Assembly: GCF_004684935.1 (NCBI RefSeq)
Contig: NZ_SRJD01000017.1
Coordinates: 1-64,000, forward strand
From: Sporolactobacillus shoreae
GTDB taxonomy: Bacteria > Bacillota > Bacilli > Bacillales > Sporolactobacillaceae
DNA length: 64,000 nt
Direction of reading: 5' to 3'
Positions 1 to 7,520 of the stretch are shown here, piece after piece. The translations under genes were made by a program, and so were the position numbers. The notes under the pieces were generated by a model, which was not told the origin of the DNA, made no database searches, and saw only the letters and a list, made by a program, of their open reading frames with translations. Positions within the stretch are counted from its first letter, which is position 1; every line of letters starts with the position of its first letter.

Positions 1-2
1 AT

Positions 3-1202
3 AAGGGATCAGCAGGTAGTGATGGGATGACTGTTGAGGAGTTATTCCCCTACCTTATACGGAACAGGGATGAACTCATCAAACAGATGAGGAATGGCTC
101 ATACGAGCCACAGCCCGTAAGGCGTGTAGAAATTCCGAAACCCGATGGATCAAAGCGAAAACTCGGTGTTCCGACCGTGAGCGATCGACTGGTCCAACAA
201 GCGATCCTCCAAGTGATGGAACGGATCTTTGATCCGACATTCTCAGACAACAGTTTTGGATTTCGACCTAATCGTAGTGCCCATGACGCAATGAAACGCG
301 CCAAGATGTACTACGAGGAAGGCTACAGATACGTGGTGGATCTTGATCTGAAATCCTACTTTGACACGGTAAATCACGATAAGCTGATGCATGGTGTGGA
401 ACAACAGATCAAGGACAAAATCGTTCTCCGACTCATTCGTAAGTTCCTGCGCAGTGGCGTACTCATTAACGGAACGGTCGTGCCTACTGAAAAAGGCGTT
501 CCACAAGGAGGAAATCTCTCCCCTATCCTAGGTAATATCTACCTCGACCCACTGGATAAGGAACTGGAACGAAGAGGGCACAAATTTGTCCGGTATGCCG
601 ATGACTGTAACATCTATGTCAAAAGCAGAAAAGCAGGAGAACGAGTCATGAAAAGTATCACTGTATTTCTGGAAAAGAAACTAAAACTGACGGTCAATCA
701 CGACAAGACCAAGGTGGGTAGTCCAACGAAACTTAAATTTCTTGGATTCTGCTTGCATACGACCTGGCAAGGGGTCGGATTTCGCCCACATCAAAAGTCG
801 AAAAAATCCTTTGAGCGTAAGCTCAAACAACTGACCAAAAGAAGTCAAAGCAGTAACATCCGTGAGATCATCAAAGAAATAAATAAAGTAACCACGGGTT
901 GGATCAATTACTATGGCATTAGCTATATGAAAAGTTACATCCATCACTTAGACGAATGGCTCCGGCGTAGAATTCGACAGATCATTTGGAAACGTTGGAA
1001 GAAGATCAGGACGAAATACAAAAGCCTTGTTCAACTTAACGTGCCCAAACAAAAAGCGTGGGAATGGGCAAATACACGAAAAGGCTACTGGCGTATCGCC
1101 TGTAGCTACATCCTACATCGGGCAATAACTAATAAAATACTCGAACAGACAGGCCTTAAAAATCTTACCTGTCTGTTCGAGCGTGCACACTTAAACTATT
1201 GA
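3..1202 (+). CDS. ltrA: Group II intron reverse transcriptase/maturase, 5'-truncated by window edge
   Basis: Multifunctional intron-encoded protein that splices its host intron and copies it into DNA at new sites. The reading frame is open to the left edge, and the residues KGSAGSDGMTVEEL before the first ATG (position 27) match the usual N-terminal RT motif, so the true start lies outside the window. Visible in order: RT fingers/palm (SFGFRPNRSAHDA, DLDLKSYFDTVNHDKL), the catalytic YADD box near residue 190 of the part starting at the first ATG, then a GIIM-type maturase domain (GWINYYG) and a basic C-terminus. There is no HNH endonuclease domain, which is normal for class C bacterial introns. 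The ORF looks intact in the visible part. Domain V and VI follow directly. Confidence 0.93.
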   Translation, partial: KGSAGSDGMTVEELFPYLIRNRDELIKQMRNGSYEPQPVRRVEIPKPDGSKRKLGVPTVSDRLVQQAILQVMERIFDPTFSDNSFGFRPNRSAHDAMKRAKMYYEEGYRYVVDLDLKSYFDTVNHDKLMHGVEQQIKDKIVLRLIRKFLRSGVLINGTVVPTEKGVPQGGNLSPILGNIYLDPLDKELERRGHKFVRYADDCNIYVKSRKAGERVMKSITVFLEKKLKLTVNHDKTKVGSPTKLKFLGFCLHTTWQGVGFRPHQKSKKSFERKLKQLTKRSQSSNIREIIKEINKVTTGWINYYGISYMKSYIHHLDEWLRRRIRQIIWKRWKKIRTKYKSLVQLNVPKQKAWEWANTRKGYWRIACSYILHRAITNKILEQTGLKNLTCLFERAHLNY

Positions 1203-1271
1203 ACCGCCGTATACGGAACCGTACGTACGGTGGTGTGAGAGGTCGGAGAAATTATCTCCTCCTACTCGATT
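1202..1271 (+). ncRNA. 3' end of group II intron RNA (domains V and VI)
   Basis: Domain V at about 1203-1236 folds as a 9-bp lower stem (ACCGCCGTA with TACGGTGGT, one G-U pair), a two-base CG bulge, a 4-bp upper stem and a GAAC loop, with a CGC that fits the class C catalytic triad. Domain VI follows as GGAGA/TCTCC with unpaired bases before CTACTCGAT, the usual 3' end, placing the 3' splice boundary near 1270-1271. The 5' part of the ribozyme is outside the window. The exon side begins about 18 bases from the stop codon of the deoR-type gene. Confidence 0.8.
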
Positions 1272-1288
1272 TGTGAAGATGAAGCATA

Positions 1289-2038
1289 TTACAGCACTCT
1301 CGTAAATCGTTCATAATACTGTCTTTGCGACTCCGCGATTCTGCTGTCGGTGATCAGCGCATCAATGTTTTTCAAGTTATAGAAAGTGTACAGAGCGCTG
1401 ATCTCTAATTTTGAGAAGTCGGAAACAATATAGCGATGCTCTGCGTTATTTAAAACTAATTGATTCCCCTGGCCCTCATCCTCATAGGTTGTCGTGACAT
1501 TGACGCCGGCGATCCCGTTCGTTCCGATAAAAGCTTTGGCTACTTTGATCTTATCGATCATCTCATTTGAGAATACACCATAAAACGTATCGGTGCTGTG
1601 GCGGTATCTTCCCCCGATCAGAATCGTTGATCGAAAATTGAGACCCTGCAGACGATTAAAGATAGAAAGCGAGTTTGTAATAATAGTGAGATCAATTGCC
1701 GGTAAAATATCGACAATATATTCAATGGTTGTTCCGCTTCCGAGAAAAATGATATCATTCTCCTCAATTAAGCCCACACATTTGCGCGCAATTTCTTTCT
1801 TTTCCTCAGTATGGATCTTTGCCTTTTTCTCATGGCTGATCACCGTGTAGGATGAGAAGCCGGCTTTTTTAGCCCCACCATGAACACGCACGAGTTGTCC
1901 ATCATCTTCCAGTTCTTTCAAGTCACGCCTGATCGTCATCTCTGTGACCCTGAGATCTTTCGCAAGCTGTACCACTTCTACAACTTTGGTCGCTTCCAGC
2001 ATCGAGAGAATGGCTTCCTGCCGTTTCGTTTTTAACAT
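1289..2038 (-). CDS. DeoR-family sugar-phosphate-responsive repressor (LacR-like)
   Basis: Transcriptional regulator, 249 aa, full length for the family. Residues 1-57 form the winged helix-turn-helix typical of DeoR proteins (RQEAILSMLE, then MTIRRDLKELEDDGQLVRVHGGA). The C-terminal two thirds match the DeoR sensor domain, a ribose-5-phosphate-isomerase-like fold, with the phosphate-binding GSGTTIEYIV segment and the later GTNGIAG segment. It is divergent from the tagatose-6-phosphate kinase gene and about 4 kb from the PTS and isomerase genes, so it probably represses this module and is released by a sugar phosphate such as tagatose-6-phosphate; the ligand is inferred from LacR proteins. 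A group II intron ends just behind its stop codon. Confidence 0.85.
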   Translation of the reverse strand: MLKTKRQEAILSMLEATKVVEVVQLAKDLRVTEMTIRRDLKELEDDGQLVRVHGGAKKAGFSSYTVISHEKKAKIHTEEKKEIARKCVGLIEENDIIFLGSGTTIEYIVDILPAIDLTIITNSLSIFNRLQGLNFRSTILIGGRYRHSTDTFYGVFSNEMIDKIKVAKAFIGTNGIAGVNVTTTYEDEGQGNQLVLNNAEHRYIVSDFSKLEISALYTFYNLKNIDALITDSRIAESQRQYYERFTRVL

Positions 2039-2117
2039 TCCTGTTCATTCCTTTCTGCTGACCAGTCGGTATATATATTGTTACTGATATCGGATAAAAT
2101 GACAAAATAGTTGTTTT

Positions 2118-2131
2118 TGAAAGCGTTGACA
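2118..2131 (+). promoter_or_regulatory. cre site (CcpA operator) upstream of the pfkB-family kinase
   Basis: TGAAAGCGTTGACA fits the cre consensus TGWAANCGNTNWCA at every position. Its last six bases are the -35 box TTGACA (2126-2131), so CcpA bound here would block RNA polymerase. Confidence 0.8.
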
Positions 2132-2154
2132 ATATTATTATACACGATTATTAT
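2126..2154 (+). promoter_or_regulatory. Promoter of the tagatose-6-phosphate kinase gene
   Basis: TTGACA at 2126-2131, a 17-base spacer and TATTAT at 2149-2154. The -35 box is part of a perfect cre site and an AACAT direct repeat lies just after the expected start of transcription. Confidence 0.7.
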
Positions 2155-2165
2155 TAACATAATAG

Positions 2166-2180
2166 AACATTACAAAACAT
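2166..2180 (+). promoter_or_regulatory. Candidate operator of the DeoR-type regulator
   Basis: AACATTACAAAACAT, two AACAT elements with a 10-base period, about one helical turn. It differs by one base from AACATTATAAAACAT before the lacA-like gene, and a related AACAC/AACAT pair lies before the PTS operon. The shared position downstream of three cre-type promoters suggests one local repressor; binding is inferred. Confidence 0.5.
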
Positions 2181-2206
2181 ATGTAAACAAAACGAGGTGT
2201 TCTTTT

Positions 2207-3157
2207 TTGATTATTACAATCACATTAAATCCTTCCATTGATATGAACTATCAGCTGAATACGCTCAAAATCAATGAAGTGAACCGCAGCAGCAATCCAA
2301 TCCTGACAGCAGGAGGCAAGGGACTGAATGTCACCCGTGTGATCCACCAGAATGACGCGCCAGTCATCGCAACCGGTTTTCTCGGTGGACTGACAGGAAC
2401 TTTTATCCAGCAGCAGCTAGATCAACAAGGAATAGAGCATCATTTCGTGCCGATTAAACAGAGCACCCGTCATTGCCTTGCATTGATGCACGATGGCAAT
2501 CAGACGGAGGTGCTGGAAAACGGTCCGGAAATCTCACCGGAGGAAAAATCTGCCTTTCTTCAACAATATGAAAAATTGCTAAAACAGGCAGATGTGGTCA
2601 CCGCTTCGGGCAGTATTCCCAAGGGATTAGGCACAGATTTTTATCGTCAACTGATTGAATTGGCCAACAAAAATGGGAAAAAGTTCATCCTCGATTCTAG
2701 TGGTGAAGCTCTGAAAGAGGGAATCAAGGCAAAGCCTTTTCTGATCAAACCCAATCAGTACGAGATTGAAGCCCTGATCGGAAGGACAGTTGATTCTCAA
2801 AAGGAGCTAGTTGAAGCCATAAAAGAATTAACGTCGAATGGTCCGAAAAATATCGTTGTTTCACTGGGCAGCAAAGGAGCTTTGGCCTATCTTAACCGGA
2901 CGTTTTATCGGATCCATGCAGCTAAAATCAGTGCTGTCAGTGCGGTTGGATCAGGCGATTCGATGCTTGCAGGACTGGCTCTGGGCACAGACCGCGGATA
3001 CAACGCAGAAAAAATTCTTGCGCTTGGAAGCACGTTCGGGACCTTAAATGCATTGGAATCGGCGACCGGATTGATTAACATGGAGCGGATCGACGAGTTT
3101 ATGAAAAAGGTTTCGGTCACTGGATTGGGGGAGAAGAATCTTAAGAAGAATAATTAA
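2207..3157 (+). CDS. lacC: PfkB-family tagatose-6-phosphate kinase (LacC-like)
   Basis: ATP-dependent sugar kinase expected to convert tagatose-6-phosphate to tagatose-1,6-bisphosphate; 1-phosphofructokinase is the main alternative within the family. The start is taken as TTG at 2207, behind an AACGAGGTG ribosome binding site, giving 316 aa that begin like the family (ITLNPSIDMNY); an upstream ATG at 2111 would add residues lying over the promoter. Seen in order: TAGGKGLNVTRV near the N-terminus, the ASGSIPKG and KPNQYEIE segments, and the PfkB signature AVGSGDSMLAGL carrying the catalytic Asp. The LacA/LacB-like genes 3 kb away favour the tagatose role. A strong terminator follows at 3258. 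Confidence 0.85.
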   Translation: MIITITLNPSIDMNYQLNTLKINEVNRSSNPILTAGGKGLNVTRVIHQNDAPVIATGFLGGLTGTFIQQQLDQQGIEHHFVPIKQSTRHCLALMHDGNQTEVLENGPEISPEEKSAFLQQYEKLLKQADVVTASGSIPKGLGTDFYRQLIELANKNGKKFILDSSGEALKEGIKAKPFLIKPNQYEIEALIGRTVDSQKELVEAIKELTSNGPKNIVVSLGSKGALAYLNRTFYRIHAAKISAVSAVGSGDSMLAGLALGTDRGYNAEKILALGSTFGTLNALESATGLINMERIDEFMKKVSVTGLGEKNLKKNN

Positions 3158-3257
3158 AAAAAATTGATCGGCAGCTAGGCGGAAATACCCGGCTTTGGTG
3201 TCTGGAACAGATCCTTCAAAGCTAGAGTATTTCCCATTGATTTCAATCAAAAAATGA

Positions 3258-3301
3258 CCAAAGGAATCACTCGATTAACATTCGGTGATTCCTTTGGTTT
3301 T
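3258..3301 (+). terminator. Rho-independent terminator of the kinase gene
   Basis: Perfect 13-bp stem (CCAAAGGAATCAC with GTGATTCCTTTGG) around a 14-base loop, followed by four T residues. Confidence 0.85.
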
Positions 3302-3743
3302 CACCTGTTCCAATGCCTTAACTGCCTTTGATCGTTCATTACCACTTATCAATAAGATGGTGACTTTACAGGCAAAAATTTTTGAAGTGGTCTGCTAAAC
3401 TAAGGTCGTGGAGGGGGTTCAATTTTAAGAACAATCGGTATGAATGAGGGGTTGCTCTAACTGGACGAGGGGACTGGCCTCTTTGTTACATGAGACTGTA
3501 GATTTGAATCATGATCAAGCAATCGTGATAGCTGATAGTTTTATTAATGGGATAGCCGGTTAAACATCTTTTCCAAAATGCTTATATTCAAACTATAGAT
3601 GACGAATTTTTTATCTCCACTGATTTCTGGAATGGAACAATGAATGCAGACGATGTTCCTGACAAGTAATAATAAAGCTGCTCAAAACCGCGTATCATTT
3701 TCTTACCCTTAGCGCATAAAGAATACGTTATTCTATAAAAACT
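3302..3743. other. Gene-free stretch with possible gene relic
   Basis: About 440 bases without an intact gene between two terminators. The longest coding-like run is at about 3456-3561 on the plus strand; it reads HETVDLNHDQAIVIADSF and FINGIAG before a stop. It could be the wreck of a short gene, but I do not recognise a family with confidence. No promoter or repeat stands out. Confidence 0.35.
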
Positions 3744-3791
3744 TTATAAAAAAAGAAAGCCGAGACAAATGGGTTTTGTACCGGCTTTCTT
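3744..3791 (-). terminator. Terminator of the gat PTS operon
   Basis: On the minus strand a 10-bp stem (AAGAAAGCCG with CGGCTTTCTT) is followed by a run of seven or more T. It lies 23 bases beyond the IIC stop codon. Confidence 0.85.
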
Positions 3792-3814
3792 AGACAGTTT
3801 TTTAATCAGTAGAA

Positions 3815-5221
3815 TCAGCCATTTGCCTTGGCATCGGCATAGGCACGATTCCGTTTTTTCATCTGGAACGCGTACCATACAAAGAGCAGGATATAACCGG
3901 CGATGGCGAGCAGGGCATAGACAATGTACATGCCGGCCTGAGAGGTGGCATGACCAACCAGATAGGCCAAGAACTTCTCAATCGGGCCTTCCATGGTAGT
4001 CTGCGAGATCAGCTGGCCCTTCGGAACGCCCGTCGGGAATGCGCCGACCAATTTAGCCGTATGTGTCACAAATGGTGCAGCCAGCGTGCCAGCCCAGAGG
4101 AAGATCGGCAGTTCCAAAGCACCGATAACGATCATGCGGATAATCTTACCTCGAGTGACCACCAGCAGGGCAGGTGTGACGCCCATGGCGATGATACCGC
4201 CAAGTGGAAGCAGATGGTTGCCAGGCAATATCAGCGCTTCGCCAAGCATAATCGGTGCAAGGACATTAGCCGCCGCCCAGATTTCCGCACGGCCTGCGAG
4301 GAAGGGCCAATCCAATCCGATATTAAATTTACGACCTTTCAGATACTTCGTCGCCACATTGGAGATACCTTGAGAAAGGGGTTCCACCGCTTTAATAAAC
4401 CAGTTTCCGATTTGCGAGAAGAGCTCCAGGCAAGTGCCTGCTGTAAACGCCAGAACGAAAATGGCTTTCATATCCTGATGGGACATTAAGCCGATAAAGA
4501 CGCCAAGATAAATGCCGATCGAGAAATTGCTGCCCCAGAAACCAATTTTACTATTCAGCTTTGCAGCGTCGAAATCGAATTTATCCAGCCAAGGGAACAC
4601 AACATCAAATATTTTATTCAAAACCATGATGGCCGGATTCATCATATAGTTCATATGAGTGGTGGTCATCGGGTTATTGTCATTATGCAGCAGGTCGTTG
4701 AACGTCGGTTTCATCAGATCGGAATTGATGATCTTCATGACACCAATCATCACAACTAGCAAGGTAGCGATAAAAAGGTTCGCACCACTGAAAATACACA
4801 GCAAGCCGACAAATGCCGAATGCCAGACATCAAAGATATCGACATCAAGTGTATTCGTTCTTTTCAGTAAAATCATAGCGATATTGAGAACGACAAGAAC
4901 GAGCAGGAAGAACAGGGTGTATGGAGAACCCCATGTAATCGTTGCCAAAGGTGCCCAACCAACATCGGTGATACTCAACTGGATACCCGTTGAATTAACA
5001 AAACCCGTGAGAGCAGCTGAAAAAGCGGTTGTCAGCAATCCGATGACTGCAGAAATACCGGTCAGGGCGATCGCCAGCCGAATGCCGCCTTCCAGAGCTT
5101 TTGTAAATTTGACACGGAAGAGAAGGGCGATGACGGTCAGAACGATAAGCATGACAGGAGCAGCGCCTAACGCGATAATCGGATTAAAAATGCTGTTTGC
5201 AAAGTGAATAATTGAACCCAT
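3815..5221 (-). CDS. gatC: PTS galactitol/galactose-type transporter, membrane subunit IIC
   Basis: Membrane channel subunit of a phosphotransferase system of the galactitol (SGAT) family; it moves the sugar inward while IIB phosphorylates it. The 468 aa contain about ten to twelve hydrophobic segments and the family-typical stretches GSPYTLFFLLVLVVLNIAMI, FWGSNFSIGIYLG and LPGNHLLPLGGI. Length is close to that of E. coli GatC. It is the last gene of a minus-strand operon IIA-IIB-IIC. Since the neighbouring isomerase genes act on galactose-6-phosphate and no galactitol-1-phosphate dehydrogenase is present, galactose (entering as galactose-6-phosphate) is the more likely substrate than galactitol; this is inference. 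Confidence 0.88.
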   Translation of the reverse strand: MGSIIHFANSIFNPIIALGAAPVMLIVLTVIALLFRVKFTKALEGGIRLAIALTGISAVIGLLTTAFSAALTGFVNSTGIQLSITDVGWAPLATITWGSPYTLFFLLVLVVLNIAMILLKRTNTLDVDIFDVWHSAFVGLLCIFSGANLFIATLLVVMIGVMKIINSDLMKPTFNDLLHNDNNPMTTTHMNYMMNPAIMVLNKIFDVVFPWLDKFDFDAAKLNSKIGFWGSNFSIGIYLGVFIGLMSHQDMKAIFVLAFTAGTCLELFSQIGNWFIKAVEPLSQGISNVATKYLKGRKFNIGLDWPFLAGRAEIWAAANVLAPIMLGEALILPGNHLLPLGGIIAMGVTPALLVVTRGKIIRMIVIGALELPIFLWAGTLAAPFVTHTAKLVGAFPTGVPKGQLISQTTMEGPIEKFLAYLVGHATSQAGMYIVYALLAIAGYILLFVWYAFQMKKRNRAYADAKANG

Positions 5222-5262
5222 GACTTTTCACCTCTGTTTAGTTTTAGCACGCCGGAATATGT

Positions 5263-5568
5263 TTATTTTTTATTCAAAGTTCTGATTGTTTCTTCCATTT
5301 GATCGTATACTGGCTGAGCCATCACCGGAATCCGATAGAGGATCGGTCCGCAGTCGACAGTCGGAATAGTGACCTTAAAACCCAAATCCGGCTTTACAAT
5401 CGGTGCGAAGATGTCGAATTTCGAAACCATTTCTTCGGTCACATCCTTGATCATGACCGCTTCACAGCTCACATCAAAGCCACGATTTTTCATTTCTTCT
5501 TCGAGCGCATCCTTGATCTGATGGCTTGAATTCACACCGGCACCGCAGGCAGTTAAAATTTTAATCAT
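5263..5568 (-). CDS. gatB: PTS galactitol/galactose-type component IIB
   Basis: Soluble phosphocarrier of 101 aa that takes phosphate from IIA and passes it to the sugar held by IIC. The phosphorylated cysteine is Cys8 in the P-loop-like TACGAGVNSSHQ, typical of the lactose/galactitol IIB fold. Full length for the family. It lies between the IIA and IIC genes, 41 bases before the IIC start, in one operon. Confidence 0.9.
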   Translation of the reverse strand: MIKILTACGAGVNSSHQIKDALEEEMKNRGFDVSCEAVMIKDVTEEMVSKFDIFAPIVKPDLGFKVTIPTVDCGPILYRIPVMAQPVYDQMEETIRTLNKK

Positions 5569-5595
5569 TGTAAATTCCTCCCAGATTTTAATTGA

Positions 5596-6084
5596 TTAAG
5601 CGCATACAACATTGGCATATTGTTTTAAAACATCATAAACATCATTAGAATTCGCGGCTTTTCCTAACTTCTCTAGGAAATGGTCGCTCTTAAACAAGTC
5701 CATCAGACTTGCCAGTATATTTGTCTGGGTCGACGGATCATTATTCAGAATCGCAAACAGGTACTGAACCGGCAGATTCTGCTTTGGATTGATCATATTA
5801 TAGAAGTCAATAGGTTGGCTGAGTCTGACAACGACCACCTTTCGACTCTTACAATACCTCGGTTCGGTGTGCGGAATGGCGATATTTGGTCCACCTGCGA
5901 ACACCGGCTGCATATCCAGAGCTGTAGGATATTGTTTTTCACGGTTATAGACGGCTTCAGAGAATGTTTCAACTACGTCGCCGCGCTTTACCAGTTCTTC
6001 ACCCAGAAGATTAAAAAGTTCTTGTTGATTAGCTGCGGACAGTGAATAAATGTCGCTGCTTTGAAAGCCTATCTGAATAGTCAT
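5596..6084 (-). CDS. gatA: PTS galactitol/galactose-type component IIA
   Basis: Phosphoryl acceptor from HPr, 162 aa, of the fructose/mannitol IIA fold (PTS_EIIA_2). The active histidine is His72 in NIAIPHTEPRYC. First gene of the minus-strand operon, with the strong ribosome binding site AAGGAGGT before its ATG. The operon promoter lies at 6139-6167 and overlaps a cre site, so transport should be shut down in the presence of a better carbon source. Confidence 0.9.
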   Translation of the reverse strand: MTIQIGFQSSDIYSLSAANQQELFNLLGEELVKRGDVVETFSEAVYNREKQYPTALDMQPVFAGGPNIAIPHTEPRYCKSRKVVVVRLSQPIDFYNMINPKQNLPVQYLFAILNNDPSTQTNILASLMDLFKSDHFLEKLGKAANSNDVYDVLKQYANVVCA

Positions 6085-6107
6085 TGTTATACCTCCTTGG
6101 TTCTAAT

Positions 6108-6136
6108 ATGTTCCTTTGTGTTCTTTTTGACATGTT
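6108..6136 (-). promoter_or_regulatory. AACAT-type operator repeats before the PTS operon
   Basis: On the minus strand the leader holds AACAT (6136-6132), AACAC (6122-6118) and AACAT (6112-6108). The last two are spaced with the same 10-base period seen before the kinase and lacA-like genes. Likely binding region for the DeoR-type regulator; weaker than the other two copies. Confidence 0.4.
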
Positions 6137-6138
6137 TA

Positions 6139-6167
6139 ATGTAAAACTTATTGTAAGCGTTGTCAAT
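6139..6167 (-). promoter_or_regulatory. Promoter of the gat PTS operon
   Basis: Minus-strand TTGACA (6167-6162), 17-base spacer, TACATT (6144-6139). The -35 box overlaps the cre site at 6152-6165. Confidence 0.7.
6152..6165 (-). promoter_or_regulatory. cre site upstream of the gat PTS operon
   Basis: TGTAAGCGTTGTCA on the plus strand is a full match to TGWAANCGNTNWCA and overlaps the minus-strand -35 box. Confidence 0.8.
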
Positions 6168-6311
6168 ATATATTTTTTTAAAAAGTGTGTTTCCTAATGA
6201 TAAAATACTTTATATATAGGTAATTATCAGGAATACTGACAGTAATCATCTATTTGTGGGTCTGACAGGTTTGTTATAAATGTGCGAATCATGTATTAAA
6301 TATATTAATAA

Positions 6312-6325
6312 TGTAAGCGTTGACA
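6312..6325 (+). promoter_or_regulatory. cre site upstream of the isomerase genes
   Basis: TGTAAGCGTTGACA, a perfect cre match. Bases 6320-6325 double as the -35 box of the lacAB promoter. Confidence 0.8.
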
Positions 6326-6348
6326 CAAAAGATATATGGTGATACATT
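6320..6348 (+). promoter_or_regulatory. Promoter of the lacAB operon
   Basis: TTGACA (6320-6325), 17-base spacer, TACATT (6343-6348). The candidate operator AACATTATAAAACATT lies at 6368-6383, downstream of the expected start site. Confidence 0.7.
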
Positions 6349-6367
6349 GTTCATGTAAACAGAAACA

Positions 6368-6383
6368 AACATTATAAAACATT
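6368..6383 (+). promoter_or_regulatory. Candidate DeoR-type operator before lacAB
   Basis: AACATTATAAAACATT, two AACATT elements in 10-base register. Fourteen of its first fifteen bases equal the copy at 2166-2180. Confidence 0.5.
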
Positions 6384-6422
6384 AATGGGCATTCAGTTTT
6401 CTATCATAAGGAGGTAAGTTCG

Positions 6423-6875
6423 GTGAAAGTCATTATTGGGGCAGACAAAGATGGAGCACAGGCAAAGGATGAACTGGTCAGGGAACTAAAGGAAGAAGGC
6501 TACGAAATTCTTGATCTTTCAAAAGAAGGACAGGATTTCGTAGATGTCGCCGTTGCGGTGGCGAAAGAAACTCTGAAGGAAACGGACAACGGAAAAGATA
6601 AGAGTGAAAACGCACCGCGCGGCATTGTCATTGATAAATGGGGAACCGACGCATTTATGGCGGCAAATAAACTGAAATATGTCATTTGCGCCAATGTATC
6701 TGATGAACATTCTGCCCGAATGACGCGGCGCCACAACGGAGCACTGCTGATTACTCTTGGAACGGCTGTTGTCGGTCCTGCGCTGCTGAAAAGCTGCGCA
6801 AAGGCATATCTGGAGGCACCGTTTGACGGCGGCCGCCACATGGTGCGTATCGATATGGTAAATAAAATGGCCTGA
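6423..6875 (+). CDS. lacA: Galactose-6-phosphate isomerase subunit LacA-like
   Basis: RpiB/LacA/LacB-family protein of 150 aa; with LacB it interconverts galactose-6-phosphate and tagatose-6-phosphate. The GTG start at 6423 sits behind an AAGGAGGT site. It has the LacA pattern IIGADKDGAQAKDEL at the N-terminus, SDEHSARMTRRHNGALLITLG in the middle and a final EAPFDGGRHMVRIDM, and lacks the active-site cysteine loop, as usual for the LacA subunit. First gene of an operon with lacB and a small membrane protein gene. The promoter overlaps a cre site. Confidence 0.88.
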   Translation: MKVIIGADKDGAQAKDELVRELKEEGYEILDLSKEGQDFVDVAVAVAKETLKETDNGKDKSENAPRGIVIDKWGTDAFMAANKLKYVICANVSDEHSARMTRRHNGALLITLGTAVVGPALLKSCAKAYLEAPFDGGRHMVRIDMVNKMA

Positions 6876-6922
6876 CCGCCTGAAAGACAATAACTAGTGA
6901 ACAGGTGAAGGAGTGAAAGAAA

Positions 6923-7450
6923 ATGGCAAAGACGGTTATTTCAATTGGTAATGATCATATTGTGACAGACATTAAGGAACGGATTACGGAGCATCTGAAA
7001 GAGGAAGGCTACGAAGTCATCGATAACGGCACGTATGACAAATTGAGGACGCATTACCCGATATACGGAAAGAAAACTGCAGAGAAAGTCGTCAGCGGAG
7101 AAGCGAAACTTGGCGTTGTCCTGTGTGGGACCGGCGTCGGCATCAGTTCATCAGCGGATAAAGTTCCCGGAGCCCGCGTCGCTCTGGTCCGTGACGTCGC
7201 GGAAGCGGAATACGCGCGCAAGGCGCTAAACGCGAACGTTGTCGCGGTAGGTGGCCACATCACAGGGGTTGACCTGATTAAAGCGATCGTTGACAAATTT
7301 CTGACGACTGAATATGAAGAGACACCCGAACATGAAGCGCTGATTAAGAAAATTGATGCGCTTGAAGGACCAAAACCTGAACAAACCGGTAACGAACATT
7401 TCTTCGATGAATTTGAAAAGAAATGGGAAGAGGGCTATTATCACGATTGA
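6923..7450 (+). CDS. lacB: Galactose-6-phosphate isomerase subunit LacB
   Basis: Catalytic partner of LacA, 175 aa, same length as characterised LacB proteins. It carries the RpiB-type active site with Cys68 in LCGTGVGISSSADKVPGARV and the closing FFDEFEKKWEEGYYHD typical of LacB. Lies 47 bases after lacA. Together they feed tagatose-6-phosphate to the kinase at 2207. The aldolase that would finish the pathway (LacD) is not in the window. Confidence 0.92.
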   Translation: MAKTVISIGNDHIVTDIKERITEHLKEEGYEVIDNGTYDKLRTHYPIYGKKTAEKVVSGEAKLGVVLCGTGVGISSSADKVPGARVALVRDVAEAEYARKALNANVVAVGGHITGVDLIKAIVDKFLTTEYEETPEHEALIKKIDALEGPKPEQTGNEHFFDEFEKKWEEGYYHD

Positions 7451-7520
7451 TGGCTCTGAGAGCTAAGCTTAAAACACAGCGATGACAGGAAAAAGATAAC
7501 GAAATGGGGATGCGGACAAC

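Noticed and set aside
3950-4489. 179-codon plus-strand ORF
   Set aside because: Shadow of gatC on the opposite strand; composition is that of a complement frame.
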